The notes beneath the pieces were generated by a model. It had not been told where the DNA came from. It was given only the letters and a program-made list of their open reading frames with translations, and made no database searches. 6,601 nt of DNA from Gammaproteobacteria bacterium. GTDB lineage: Bacteria > Pseudomonadota > Gammaproteobacteria > Pseudomonadales > Pseudohongiellaceae. Position numbers and translations under genes: made by a program. Positions 1 through 6,257 of the stretch are shown in pieces. The number at the start of each line of letters is the position of its first letter. Positions within the stretch are counted from its first letter, which is position 1. Location: positions 1 to 6,601 of the forward strand of contig JAESUV010000194.1 of assembly GCA_016762975.1 (NCBI GenBank), in the 5' to 3' direction.

Positions 1-1
1 A

Positions 2-616
2 ATCATGTCCCATATGCTTAACAGTAAGTTAATACCCGAGTTCAACCATCTTTTAATGGATAAAGTGCTGGAATCTTACTGTGAGTGGTTAAAGTCAGAT
101 CTAGACCTAGATTTTGGCATTACCGTCGGCATGGATAAGTCGAACTTGACGGACCCAGACTGGCCAGACCGTATGATCAATATCGTCGACAAGTGGCACG
201 TACCTCACAACCGCATCACTTTAGCCATTGAACAGCATGCCATGAAAGAGGCCAGTGGCTTGGCGCTAGGCGCGTTAACGCGACTTCGAATAAGTGGATT
301 TAGTATTGCGCTTGATTCTATGGGAACTGACATTGAAGAACTCGACCATCTGCTGCATATTCCCTTCAGCGAACTCAGACTGAAAAGAATCCTTGTTAAT
401 CAGATAGGCAAGAACATGGAAGCCGAGTTTAATGTTAGCACGCTGATTTCCATGGCAGAAAAACGGAAAATACAGACTTGCGCCGTTGGTGTAAAAACTC
501 CCGAGGCTTTTACCTATCTTCAAGACTGTGGATGCACTACCGCTACCGGCAGTTTATTCGGAAAGTCTCTGCCCGTTACGCATGTAGAAAAATTTGTTCG
601 AGGCATAGCCCCTTAA
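2..616 (+). CDS. Degenerate EAL-domain protein, C-terminal part (5' end outside window)
   Basis: The frame is open back to the window edge, so the Met at base 5 is probably internal. The EAL signature itself would lie upstream. Residues counted from that Met follow the EAL fold of response-regulator-type c-di-GMP phosphodiesterases: LTDPDWPDRM (48-57), TRLRISGFSIALDSMGT (92-108), IPFSELRLKR (119-128), AVGVKT (160-165) and GSLFGKSLP (182-190). Most metal and catalytic positions are changed. VNLS became VGMD, LEITE became LAIEQ, the second Asp of DDFGT is Ser105, LKIDR became LRLKR, and both Glu of AEGVET are Val161 and Lys164. An active phosphodiesterase is therefore unlikely. By analogy with other degenerate EAL proteins it may bind c-di-GMP or a protein partner, possibly as the output domain of a receiver protein. 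No signal peptide or membrane segment is visible. The family call is firm; the function is inferred. Confidence 0.8.
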   Translation: MMSHMLNSKLIPEFNHLLMDKVLESYCEWLKSDLDLDFGITVGMDKSNLTDPDWPDRMINIVDKWHVPHNRITLAIEQHAMKEASGLALGALTRLRISGFSIALDSMGTDIEELDHLLHIPFSELRLKRILVNQIGKNMEAEFNVSTLISMAEKRKIQTCAVGVKTPEAFTYLQDCGCTTATGSLFGKSLPVTHVEKFVRGIAP

Positions 617-640
617 CGAATAGGCTAGGGAATGTACGGC

Positions 641-690
641 AAAAAAAGGACACATTCATTTTCCTTAGAAAACAGATCTGTCCTTTTTTT
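641..690 (+). terminator. A/T-flanked hairpin: probable bidirectional terminator and REP-like repeat
   Basis: A perfect 12-bp inverted repeat, AAAAAAAGGACA (641-652) and TGTCCTTTTTTT (679-690), encloses a second hairpin, TTTTC-CTTA-GAAAA (659-672). It begins 24 bp after the EAL stop codon and ends in seven T, so it fits a rho-independent terminator for that gene. The A7/T7 symmetry would let it act on the opposite strand as well, although the convergent beta-barrel gene ends about 190 bp away. Its shape, an imperfect palindrome with a GGACA foot and a TTTTC/GAAAA core, resembles short repeats found near REP-associated tyrosine transposases in gammaproteobacteria. That resemblance is from memory and was not tested. 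Confidence 0.6.
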
Positions 691-708
691 ACTCGCTTAA
701 TCCAACAA

Positions 709-763
709 CCCTAATTCACTACCCTAATTAGCTCTCCCAATTAGCTCCCCGGCGAAAATCGCC
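709..763. repeat. Short direct repeats and a small hairpin
   Basis: CCCTAATT occurs at 709-716 and 722-729, and AATTAGCTC occurs at 726-734 and 739-747, giving a loose 13-bp periodicity. GGCGA-AAA-TCGCC (751-763) is a 5-bp hairpin. CTCTTAA/TTAAGAG (764-770 and 777-783) forms another, without a T tract on either strand. This lies in the 265-bp gap between the two convergent units, where I see no gene. No function is assigned; the arms may simply be decayed intergenic sequence. Confidence 0.3.
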
Positions 764-881
764 CTCTTAATGAACCTTAAGAGAGAATCCCTGTCTGTTT
801 ACACAAAGAAATGAGATCAGAGTAAATATCCAGCACTTCATGCCCCCGCGGTCTCTCCTAGTGGGCGTTTCTCTCGTCGTT

Positions 882-1811
882 CTAGATTTTATAAGTGAAA
901 GACAGCGCGTATGAATAACTGGTGGTAAATTGCAGAGCGCCGTCTAATTCACGGTACACCGGAAGGCGCCCAGACAAACCCAGCGTGAGATCATCGTTCA
1001 CGCTGTAATTTATCGCCGGTACAAAATCCACCCATTCACCGCCTGTGTTTGGTATCGCGCCACCAAATCGTGTATCGGAATTGGTGGTGCGATAACGCAC
1101 TCCGGCCGAATATCCAAAGCGAGTCGTTGGACTATGGGAGATGCCAATTGCAATATTGAACTCATCGCCAAATGTGTAACTGCGGTCGTTCTCGTCGTCA
1201 TTGAACGTGTAGTTGGCAGAGGTGTTGAGAGTTAGGGTCGACGCTTGATTAAAAGCATAGGAGTGACTCGCCCAAGCGATAGCGCCGACCGTACCTACGC
1301 TGGGTTGCATGTCTTCCGAGAGGGTGAAAAATGCACCCGTGGCATCGTCTTTGCCCACGGGCAAACGCGCACCGAAGCCCAGGCTAAGTTCATGTCGCGA
1401 AAAAGGAGTAATGTACAAAGGTGTATAGCGAAACAACAGTACACCATCGCCCAGACCCGAAGAGGTTTGTTCCCCCACAATACTCAGGCCCACAGTGCGG
1501 CTGTGCTCTATATAGGAGATCAGGCCTAAGACGCTCCAACGCTCGCTAATCCCATAATTAACAGACAAGACCTGAGAGAGGGACGAACGACTGCGATTCG
1601 TCTCATCGCGAATCTCAGTGCTTCCCCGCACTAGATCAGACATCTCGTGGAACTCGCTGGTGAGGCTAAAAAACAAATCACCTTTTTCAGCAGAAGACGC
1701 ATCCAACGAACTCAATAGCGGCGCACCTGCACAACTGCAAGTAGCCGCTTCGGTGTTGTGCATGGACAACGATGAAACAACTACGCAGATACTAGCCAAT
1801 AGCAGTTTCAT
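882..1811 (-). CDS. Putative outer-membrane beta-barrel protein
   Basis: The protein has 309 aa. A Sec signal peptide (KLLLASICVVVSS core, likely cleaved after TEA at residue 22) is followed by a short Cys-containing mature N-terminus, TCSCAG (24-29). The rest is a series of amphipathic, aromatic- and Ser/Thr-rich strands separated by polar turns, such as RWSVLGLISYIEH, TLTLNTSANYTFND, RFGYSAGVRYR and DLTLGLSGRLPVY. This is typical of outer-membrane barrels of the transporter/MetA-like type. It ends in SFTYKI, close to but not the canonical C-terminal aromatic signal. I chose ATG 1811 because it overlaps the DUF3179 stop as ATGA, implying translational coupling. An in-frame TTG at 1847 would put 12 unlikely residues before a complete signal peptide. 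The SD is weak, as expected for coupling. The exact cargo is unknown; a role connected with its operon partner is inferred. The C-rich N-terminus could bind metal or form a disulfide. Confidence 0.72.
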   Translation of the reverse strand: MKLLLASICVVVSSLSMHNTEAATCSCAGAPLLSSLDASSAEKGDLFFSLTSEFHEMSDLVRGSTEIRDETNRSRSSLSQVLSVNYGISERWSVLGLISYIEHSRTVGLSIVGEQTSSGLGDGVLLFRYTPLYITPFSRHELSLGFGARLPVGKDDATGAFFTLSEDMQPSVGTVGAIAWASHSYAFNQASTLTLNTSANYTFNDDENDRSYTFGDEFNIAIGISHSPTTRFGYSAGVRYRTTNSDTRFGGAIPNTGGEWVDFVPAINYSVNDDLTLGLSGRLPVYRELDGALQFTTSYSYALSFTYKI

Positions 1812-3226
1812 TGATGCATCTCTGCGCCCGGGAAAAATGCTGACCAAGCGAACCAGTAGGCAATATAGGAATTCGTCTTAGCCAGCGCAGTACCAGCACG
1901 AGGCCCACTGACTGCATTGCCGAAGACATCCCATGCACTTCCTTCGTTGTCGATCATAACTATAGGTAATTGGTCCTGAACGGGACTAAAGTCCAGAGTC
2001 GTGCAATCTTCTAACTGCCGATTAAAGATAACTCCCAGATTTTTCCCTAAGGAAGCCACCGCCACAACATCCAATTCACCGACCGTATCGTTGATAACGG
2101 AAACACCAAACCCAAAGCTTCGAATTGGATAGACCTTGGATGCGTCCCCCACGTTAATGCCAAGCACTCGCGCTTTTGGGTGCAGACGAGAATCGAGATT
2201 AGCCGCTGGAAACAGGGTTCTCGAACTGGTGTTGTAGCCCTCGTAAGGTGATTCGAGGTAGTCACGGGTAAACCCCGTATCAGTAGTCATAACGAAACTG
2301 TTAGGGTACATCTCTTTCCATGTTTCCCAACTTGTTTCAACAACTTGTAAGCGCTCTGGAATCGCTAGTGCTTGAGGGCCACCAATGGACTGCTCCAACA
2401 TTTGTGACCAGATGCTTAATGATTCGCGATCGAAAAGTACTTGGTTGGAATTGTATAGCAGCGAGGTCACACCAAAAGTCGGATCTACCACACCCATAGC
2501 ACCTTTCCAAAGCATGGCGGAGCCGGTAAGCGGGCAATAGGTTATGGAGTAAGATTCGCTAGCACCCTCTACAACAAACCGATCATTCACTACTTCATGC
2601 CAATCTAAAATCCTGTGAGGGTAGGCTCGTACCTGATCTCCTATTTTTACACCCACGACCATATCGCCATCTAACAATTCTGTCTGTGTACTCGGATGAT
2701 TGAACCTAGGATCAGAGATAGCAGGAATGCCATCAAATCCTGCGCCACCATCGAGAATTTCAGAAGGCGGCACAAGGAAACCGTCGGAGTTTAATTGAGG
2801 ATTATTCGGCCCGTGGCTTGGGTCTGGTTCGGGACGCTGGCAAGACGGAGACTGATCTTCGCTGGAAAGTAATACCACATCTTGTAGCACCAGAGTCTCA
2901 GCAGTGAGCACAGTCAAATTTACGCGATACCTCACACCTCCAACAAGAACCTGCGGAATCTCCAAATTGCTGCCATCGAAAATAGCTAGGTCTGTAAAAC
3001 CAGCAGCCAAGACAAGCTTGCTTTCAACAAACCGTAACTGCAATGGGTCTGTGCCTTGTTGAATTTCCAGAACGATTTCAAGAGTTTCATTCCCTAAAGT
3101 TACTGCAGGGATAGTAAGCAGATTGCCATTAATGGTAGCGGGTTGTGCCCACAGCCCCTGACTGCCTATTAGTATAAATGTAGCTAACAGCAGTGTTAAT
3201 ATTCTAGGTTTTTTAAAAAGCTTCAC
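1808..3226 (-). CDS. Secreted DUF3179 domain-containing protein
   Basis: The protein has 472 aa. It starts at GTG 3226, preceded by GGGAGA (3231-3236) at good spacing. A Sec signal peptide covers residues 1-27 (hydrophobic ILTLLLATFILIG, then LWAQ). Residues 30-120 form a beta-rich, non-catalytic-looking segment. A Pro/Ser/Asn linker at 123-148 leads to the DUF3179 domain (about 150-470). Family landmarks seen are GIPAISDPRF, VVGVKIGDQVRAYP (190-203), ILDWHEVVND, TYCPLTGSA (229-237), SLLYNSNQVLFDRES, WSQMLEQSIGG, TGFTRDYLESPYEGY and YWFAWSAFFPGAE near the end. Many relatives carry CPLC at 231-234; here the second Cys is Thr234. The biochemical function of DUF3179 is not established, so none is assigned. 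It is the first gene of a two-gene minus-strand operon with the beta-barrel protein. The secretion signal places it in the periplasm or outside the cell. Confidence 0.9.
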   Translation of the reverse strand: MKLFKKPRILTLLLATFILIGSQGLWAQPATINGNLLTIPAVTLGNETLEIVLEIQQGTDPLQLRFVESKLVLAAGFTDLAIFDGSNLEIPQVLVGGVRYRVNLTVLTAETLVLQDVVLLSSEDQSPSCQRPEPDPSHGPNNPQLNSDGFLVPPSEILDGGAGFDGIPAISDPRFNHPSTQTELLDGDMVVGVKIGDQVRAYPHRILDWHEVVNDRFVVEGASESYSITYCPLTGSAMLWKGAMGVVDPTFGVTSLLYNSNQVLFDRESLSIWSQMLEQSIGGPQALAIPERLQVVETSWETWKEMYPNSFVMTTDTGFTRDYLESPYEGYNTSSRTLFPAANLDSRLHPKARVLGINVGDASKVYPIRSFGFGVSVINDTVGELDVVAVASLGKNLGVIFNRQLEDCTTLDFSPVQDQLPIVMIDNEGSAWDVFGNAVSGPRAGTALAKTNSYIAYWFAWSAFFPGAEMHQ

Positions 3227-3519
3227 ACTTTCTCCCGTACTAATTCGAACCTACACCATTCTGTGTGACTTTCTGTCCACGCATACTTGAGAGTAAGACC
3301 GTCTGATGCGGAAAGGTCTTTCAGAGCCTAGTTTAATTAAGTTTTCTCAATAGCAGGAATCGAACAACAAGGCGTGCCTGGCAGTTGATTTATATGTGCT
3401 ATTTCACCTGGTAGTCGTATTGCCCTCCTTCAAGACAGGCGTGGCGGTATTGACAAGCTTCCCCCTGCAGCAGGAAAGAGATAATCTATCCCTACCAGCA
3501 ACAATAAGAAGGACATCCG
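3227..3519. other. Divergent intergenic region (293 bp), no gene seen
   Basis: This separates the minus-strand DUF3179 operon from the plus-strand peroxiredoxin-like gene and must hold both promoters. No convincing -35/-10 pair was found. TTGACA at 3450-3455 is a perfect -35, but the nearest -10-like TAATCT (3482-3487) is 26 bp away. Small inverted repeats are AAGACC/GGTCTT (3295-3300 and 3315-3320) and TTAATTAA (3333-3340). No ORF longer than about 15 codons with a ribosome site was noticed. Confidence 0.5.
3507..3513 (+). promoter_or_regulatory. Strong Shine-Dalgarno for the peroxiredoxin-like gene
   Basis: AGAAGGA lies 6 nt before ATG 3520. It decides the start: translation begins 42 codons upstream of the in-frame TGA. 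The downstream GTG 3667 has only a poor GAGAG at too-short spacing. Confidence 0.8.
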
Positions 3520-4053
3520 ATGCTAAAAACTGGCAACCAAGCACCACGTTTCGAATTATCTAAAATAGACGGCAACTTCATTTCACTTAGCCGTGAAATC
3601 AATGAACACCGTAGCGTCCTGCTGATTTTTCTCAGACATTTAGGCTGACTGCCCTGCCGAGAGCATGTGGCACAGTTGTGCCAACGTCAGCAGGATCTGG
3701 ATCGACTCAAAGTAAGGGTGTTAATTATTTCCTTCAGCGCCCCAGCCTTCGCGCGCGCATGGCTGGAAGAGACGAATGCGCCATTTTCTCTGTTACTGGA
3801 CGAAAACAGAGACGTCTATCAAAAATACGGACTCGAACGTTCTTTCCTGCGCTCATGGAGTCCCAAAACTATTTGGTACTATCTTCTTAACTGGAAGGCC
3901 AGACCCAAAAGCAAGCTACCAGACGACCTCAATCAGTTGGGCGGAGACTATATCGTAGATGCCCAAGGGATATTACGTTTCGTATACCCCAGTTATGAAC
4001 CTGTTGATCGTCCGTCAATGAACCAGCTGTTTTCAGTTCTTGAATCATGCTAA
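3520..4053 (+). CDS. Peroxiredoxin-like (AhpC/TSA) protein with in-frame TGA: candidate selenoprotein
   Basis: The product is 177 aa if TGA 3646-3648 is read as selenocysteine 43. Upstream residues 1-42 give a normal Prx-like N-terminus: TGNQAPRFELSKIDG, then a beta-strand and VLLIFLRHLG. The frame continues without shift into LPCREHVAQL, VRVLIISFSAPAFARAWL, FSLLLDENRDVYQKYGLERS (89-108), RSWSPKTIWYYLLNW, QLGGDYIVD (139-147) and YEPVDRPSMNQL. Cysteine homologues, as I recall them, read FRHFGCxxCREH here, so the TGA replaces exactly the catalytic or peroxidatic Cys and leaves the resolving Cys46: a UxxC motif. A SECIS-like hairpin follows at 3665-3687. The likely role is cytoplasmic thiol/peroxide redox chemistry, as no signal peptide is seen. 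Other Cys are 54 and the C-terminal 177. The alternative is a nonsense mutation or sequencing error at a Cys codon, but the rest of the frame shows no decay. Confidence 0.8.
3665..3687 (+). promoter_or_regulatory. Putative bacterial SECIS element (mRNA hairpin)
   Basis: UGGCAC (3668-3673) pairs perfectly with GUGCCA (3678-3683) around an AGUU tetraloop. Three lower pairs, AUG (3665-3667) with CGU (3685-3687), follow after one bulged A (3684). The loop G is at 3675, about 27 nt after the TGA and second in the loop. This agrees with the known bacterial SECIS rule of a hairpin just downstream of the UGA, within the coding region, with a G in the first two loop positions, recognised by SelB. SelB binding is inferred from geometry only. 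Confidence 0.6.
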
Positions 4054-4367
4054 TGCTTGAATAGCATATCGAGAACACAGTATCTGGCGATCAAAGAATC
4101 AGAGTGATTTGAACACCTTATTTTAAAATATAGGCGGCCTTCTTACGGGCAAATAACCTTAAACCACCATTGATTTATTGAGGAAATTGTCACGACAATG
4201 CTGTCGCTGAAAGCTTCTTTACCACCTTTAAAAACACGTAACTGAAAGGAGTAGCTACTCAACAATCGACGGTGTCAGTCCTGAGACATTTGAGCGACAA
4301 TCATTGTACTTAAAATTTTCAAGTAACAGTCCTTAGGTGTGACGCCTACTTGTCTACAAGGACTGAA
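4054..4367. other. Intergenic region upstream of the EamA gene, no gene seen
   Basis: This 314-bp stretch has stops in all frames and no ORF beyond about 15 codons. ATGCTA/TAGCAT (4047-4052 and 4062-4067) is a 6-bp hairpin straddling the Prx-like stop, without a T run, so it is not a clear terminator. ACAAT-C-ATTGT (4297-4307) is a small palindrome. It lies between a weak TTGAGC (4290-4295) and TAAAAT (4311-4316), only 15 bp apart, a poor promoter candidate. The 3' end holds the hairpin described separately. Confidence 0.5.
4327..4365 (+). promoter_or_regulatory. Leader hairpin that can sequester the EamA ribosome-binding site
   Basis: CAGTCCTT (4327-4334) is perfectly complementary to AAGGACTG (4358-4365), which contains the SD AAGGA (4358-4362) used for ATG 4368. 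Directly adjacent, AGGUG/CGCCU (4335-4339 and 4343-4347) forms a 5-bp hairpin with one G-U pair and a UGA loop. The folded leader would hide the SD. The pairing is visible in sequence; control by temperature, ligand or protein is only a possibility. Confidence 0.4.
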
Positions 4368-5228
4368 ATGTCAAATGTACGGATCATGGTTCTGACATCG
4401 CTGGCAATGCTTGCCTTTGCTGGCAATTCTCTGCTGTGCCGCATTGCGCTGACACAAACGCACATTGACGCGGCAAGTTTTACAACAATCAGACTTACCT
4501 CCGGTGCAGTTATGCTTTGGGTGGTAATCCAACTGAGGAGCGGCACTTACAATGGCCGGGGCAATTGGTGGTCTGCTCTTGCCTTGTTCTTCTACGCCGC
4601 TGGTTTTTCATTTGCCTATGTTGGTTTGCCAGCGGCCTCTGGAGCGCTGCTGCTCTTTGGAGCCGTTCAGGCGACAATGATCGGTTATGGTATCTGGGCC
4701 GGTGAACATCTACTTCAACGACAAGTCATTGGCCTTCTATTTGCATTTGGGGGCATTGTGGGGCTATTGCTGCCAAGTCTCTCAGCACCACCCCTGTCTT
4801 ACTCTTTGCTAATGGTGAGTGCCGGGGTAGCGTGGGGCATCTATTCCTTGCGCGGGAAAGGCGCAGGTGACCCTACTTGTGTAACGGCTGGAAATTTTCT
4901 TCGCGCCGCTTCTATCGCAGTAGTAGTGAATGCGCTAATGCTTAAAGATATCTCTTTGGATGTTGCCGGATTTTGGCTTGCGGTTTCATCCGGAGCGCTC
5001 ACTTCAGGGTTGGGATATGCCATATGGTACTCTGCATTACCGGCGCTTAAGGCTACGGATGCCGCGGCAGTTCAGCTATCTGTTCCGATCCTCGCCTCAT
5101 TAGGTGGTATCGTTTTTCTTGGCGAGAACATAACTTTGAGATTGGCACTGACGTCCGTTGCAATTCTTGGTGGAATAGCTCTGGTTATTTTAACGAAACA
5201 ACATCCCCCAGAAAAACCACAAAATTAA
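4368..5228 (+). CDS. EamA/DMT-superfamily transporter
   Basis: This is an integral inner-membrane protein of 286 aa with about ten hydrophobic helices and the two-fold EamA repeat. The first half shows AMLAFAGNSLLCRIAL (13-28), IDAASFTTIRLTSGA (33-47), and the YVGLPAASGALLLFGAVQ helix (84-101) ending near GEHL. The second half repeats the pattern: VSAGVAWGIYSLRGK (150-164), NFLRAAS, SSGALTSGLGYAIWYSAL (207-224), ATDAAAVQLSVPILASLGG (229-247), FLGENITLRL and a final ILGGIALVIL helix (267-276). The length and architecture are usual for drug/metabolite transporters, which export small metabolites or amino acids by secondary transport. The substrate cannot be read from sequence. ATG 4368 is chosen because AAGGA lies 5 nt upstream; the earlier in-frame TTG 4350 would place that SD inside the gene. 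It stands alone, about 310 bp after the Prx-like gene. Confidence 0.9.
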   Translation: MSNVRIMVLTSLAMLAFAGNSLLCRIALTQTHIDAASFTTIRLTSGAVMLWVVIQLRSGTYNGRGNWWSALALFFYAAGFSFAYVGLPAASGALLLFGAVQATMIGYGIWAGEHLLQRQVIGLLFAFGGIVGLLLPSLSAPPLSYSLLMVSAGVAWGIYSLRGKGAGDPTCVTAGNFLRAASIAVVVNALMLKDISLDVAGFWLAVSSGALTSGLGYAIWYSALPALKATDAAAVQLSVPILASLGGIVFLGENITLRLALTSVAILGGIALVILTKQHPPEKPQN

Positions 5229-5390
5229 CTCTGCACTTCCCTCATAAGCACTCGGTTATTAAACTTGAACGCCCATTTTCACTATCAGCGAACCCTCCGT
5301 ATATATCACCTTGGCTTCCACAGGTACTCGCTTGGCCGAGGGAAAGAAAACGAACCATTATTCGGTCGTCTGTACGAATGAATCAGAGTT

Positions 5391-6074
5391 ATGAAGATGG
5401 GAACAAATCGCGCTTACAATTCCATAAAATTCACGCCCTTAATACTTCCAGTGGGCGCGTTGCTGTCTCTTTTTGGCTACACCTATGCCCAGCAGAATCA
5501 GGTATCAATTGACCTGAATCAACTGAGCTGGGCTGAACGTCAGTTTAGAGGAAACACTGACTACCGGTTTGTCGAAGAAGACAAGCAATTGATTATAGCC
5601 TCAGAAGCGAACGGGACAGCAAGTGCGCTTTATCAGGAAATCGATTTAGACTTGAATGAATTCCCGATATTGCATTGGTCATGGCAGGTGGATATGAGCG
5701 AGTTTTCAACACCCACAAACACTGATGAGACAAGCCGTGCTGGTGACGATTTCGCTGCGAGAATTTATGTAGTACGCCGGGGAGGGCTCAAGTTCTGGAA
5801 AACTCGTGCCATAAACTATGTTTGGTCCCGATCGCTAGCAATCGACCAGCGTTGGAACAATCCCTACTCCAATGGCAACCAGGTTATGTGGGCCGTAAGC
5901 AGCGGCGAAAGTGATGTATGGGTAAGCAATTCGCGTAACATACGCGAAGACTGGAAAGTTGCATTCAATGAAGATATTTCTTCACTGGATGGATTGGCGC
6001 TGATGACCGACGCGGACAATACCGGGCTTGTTGCACGCGCCAAATTTAAAAATATCTATTTCGAAGACCGATGA
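5391..6074 (+). CDS. Secreted DUF3047 domain-containing protein
   Basis: The protein has 227 aa with an N-terminal Sec signal (hydrophobic LILPVGALLSLFGY, likely cleaved after TYA at 33), so it should be periplasmic or outer-membrane associated. The mature protein matches DUF3047: YRFVEEDKQLIIASEANGTA (58-77), DLDLNEFPILHWSWQVD (85-101), AGDDFAARIYVV (117-128), RAINYVWSRSL (139-149), NPYSNGNQVMWAVSSG (157-172), RNIREDWKVAF (182-192) and LALMTDADNTG (202-212). The family is common in marine proteobacteria; its function is not established, and a beta-sandwich binding fold is suggested only by the strand pattern. ATG 5391 and ATG 5397 are both possible. The weak AGAG (5385-5388) is better spaced for 5397, a two-residue difference. 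The 162-bp gap from the transporter shows no terminator or clear promoter. Confidence 0.87.
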   Translation: MKMGTNRAYNSIKFTPLILPVGALLSLFGYTYAQQNQVSIDLNQLSWAERQFRGNTDYRFVEEDKQLIIASEANGTASALYQEIDLDLNEFPILHWSWQVDMSEFSTPTNTDETSRAGDDFAARIYVVRRGGLKFWKTRAINYVWSRSLAIDQRWNNPYSNGNQVMWAVSSGESDVWVSNSRNIREDWKVAFNEDISSLDGLALMTDADNTGLVARAKFKNIYFEDR

Positions 6075-6106
6075 GAATAATCGATAGATTTAGCGCTTTA
6101 TATTTA

Positions 6107-6122
6107 ACATGCAATTGCATGT
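6107..6122. repeat. 16-bp perfect palindrome ACATGCAATTGCATGT
   Basis: The sequence is its own reverse complement over 16 bases. It lies 33 bp after the DUF3047 stop in A/T-rich DNA. It could be a dimeric regulator's operator for a gene to its right, or a chance palindrome. No promoter was recognised beside it. It also contains the only ATG that could start a 56-codon ORF (6109-6279); no SD precedes it. Confidence 0.4.
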
Positions 6123-6257
6123 AGGTAGATTTAAGCTCAAATGCTTCATTCGACATTACGTACAAATACTGGCTCTTGGGTTCGGCACATTACCACTTAC
6201 TGTGCAGACTCGAAGCCATCTCGAACAAATAGTGAATTTACTCGAAAAAACAGCTAA

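Noticed and set aside
478..714. Plus-strand ORF running across the EAL stop and the hairpin
   Set aside because: It is an out-of-frame shadow of the EAL gene that continues into the repeat; its sequence has no family pattern.
1812..1847. N-terminal extension of the beta-barrel protein from TTG 1847
   Set aside because: It would put 12 polar residues before a complete signal peptide and overlap the DUF3179 gene by 40 bp. ATG 1811 gives a classical ATGA overlap.
3295..3325. Pseudoknot from AAGACC/GGTCTT and TCTGA/TCAGA
   Set aside because: One connecting loop would have zero nucleotides across a 6-bp stem, which is sterically implausible.
3355..3378. tRNA T-arm-like GTTCGATTCCTGC on the minus strand
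   Set aside because: There is no matching 5' half of the T-stem, no acceptor stem and no cloverleaf around it.
3450..3487. Sigma-70 promoter TTGACA ... TAATCT before the Prx-like gene
   Set aside because: The spacer is 26 bp, too long for a standard promoter.
3667..4053. A separate 128-aa gene starting at GTG 3667
   Set aside because: It is in the same frame as ATG 3520, which has the strong SD. Starting here would delete the N-terminal strand and the whole active site of the Prx-like fold.
4047..4067. Terminator after the Prx-like gene
   Set aside because: The 6-bp A/T-rich stem overlaps the stop codon and no T run follows.
4350..4367. TTG 4350 as start of the EamA gene
   Set aside because: The AAGGA site at 4358-4362 is correctly spaced only for ATG 4368.
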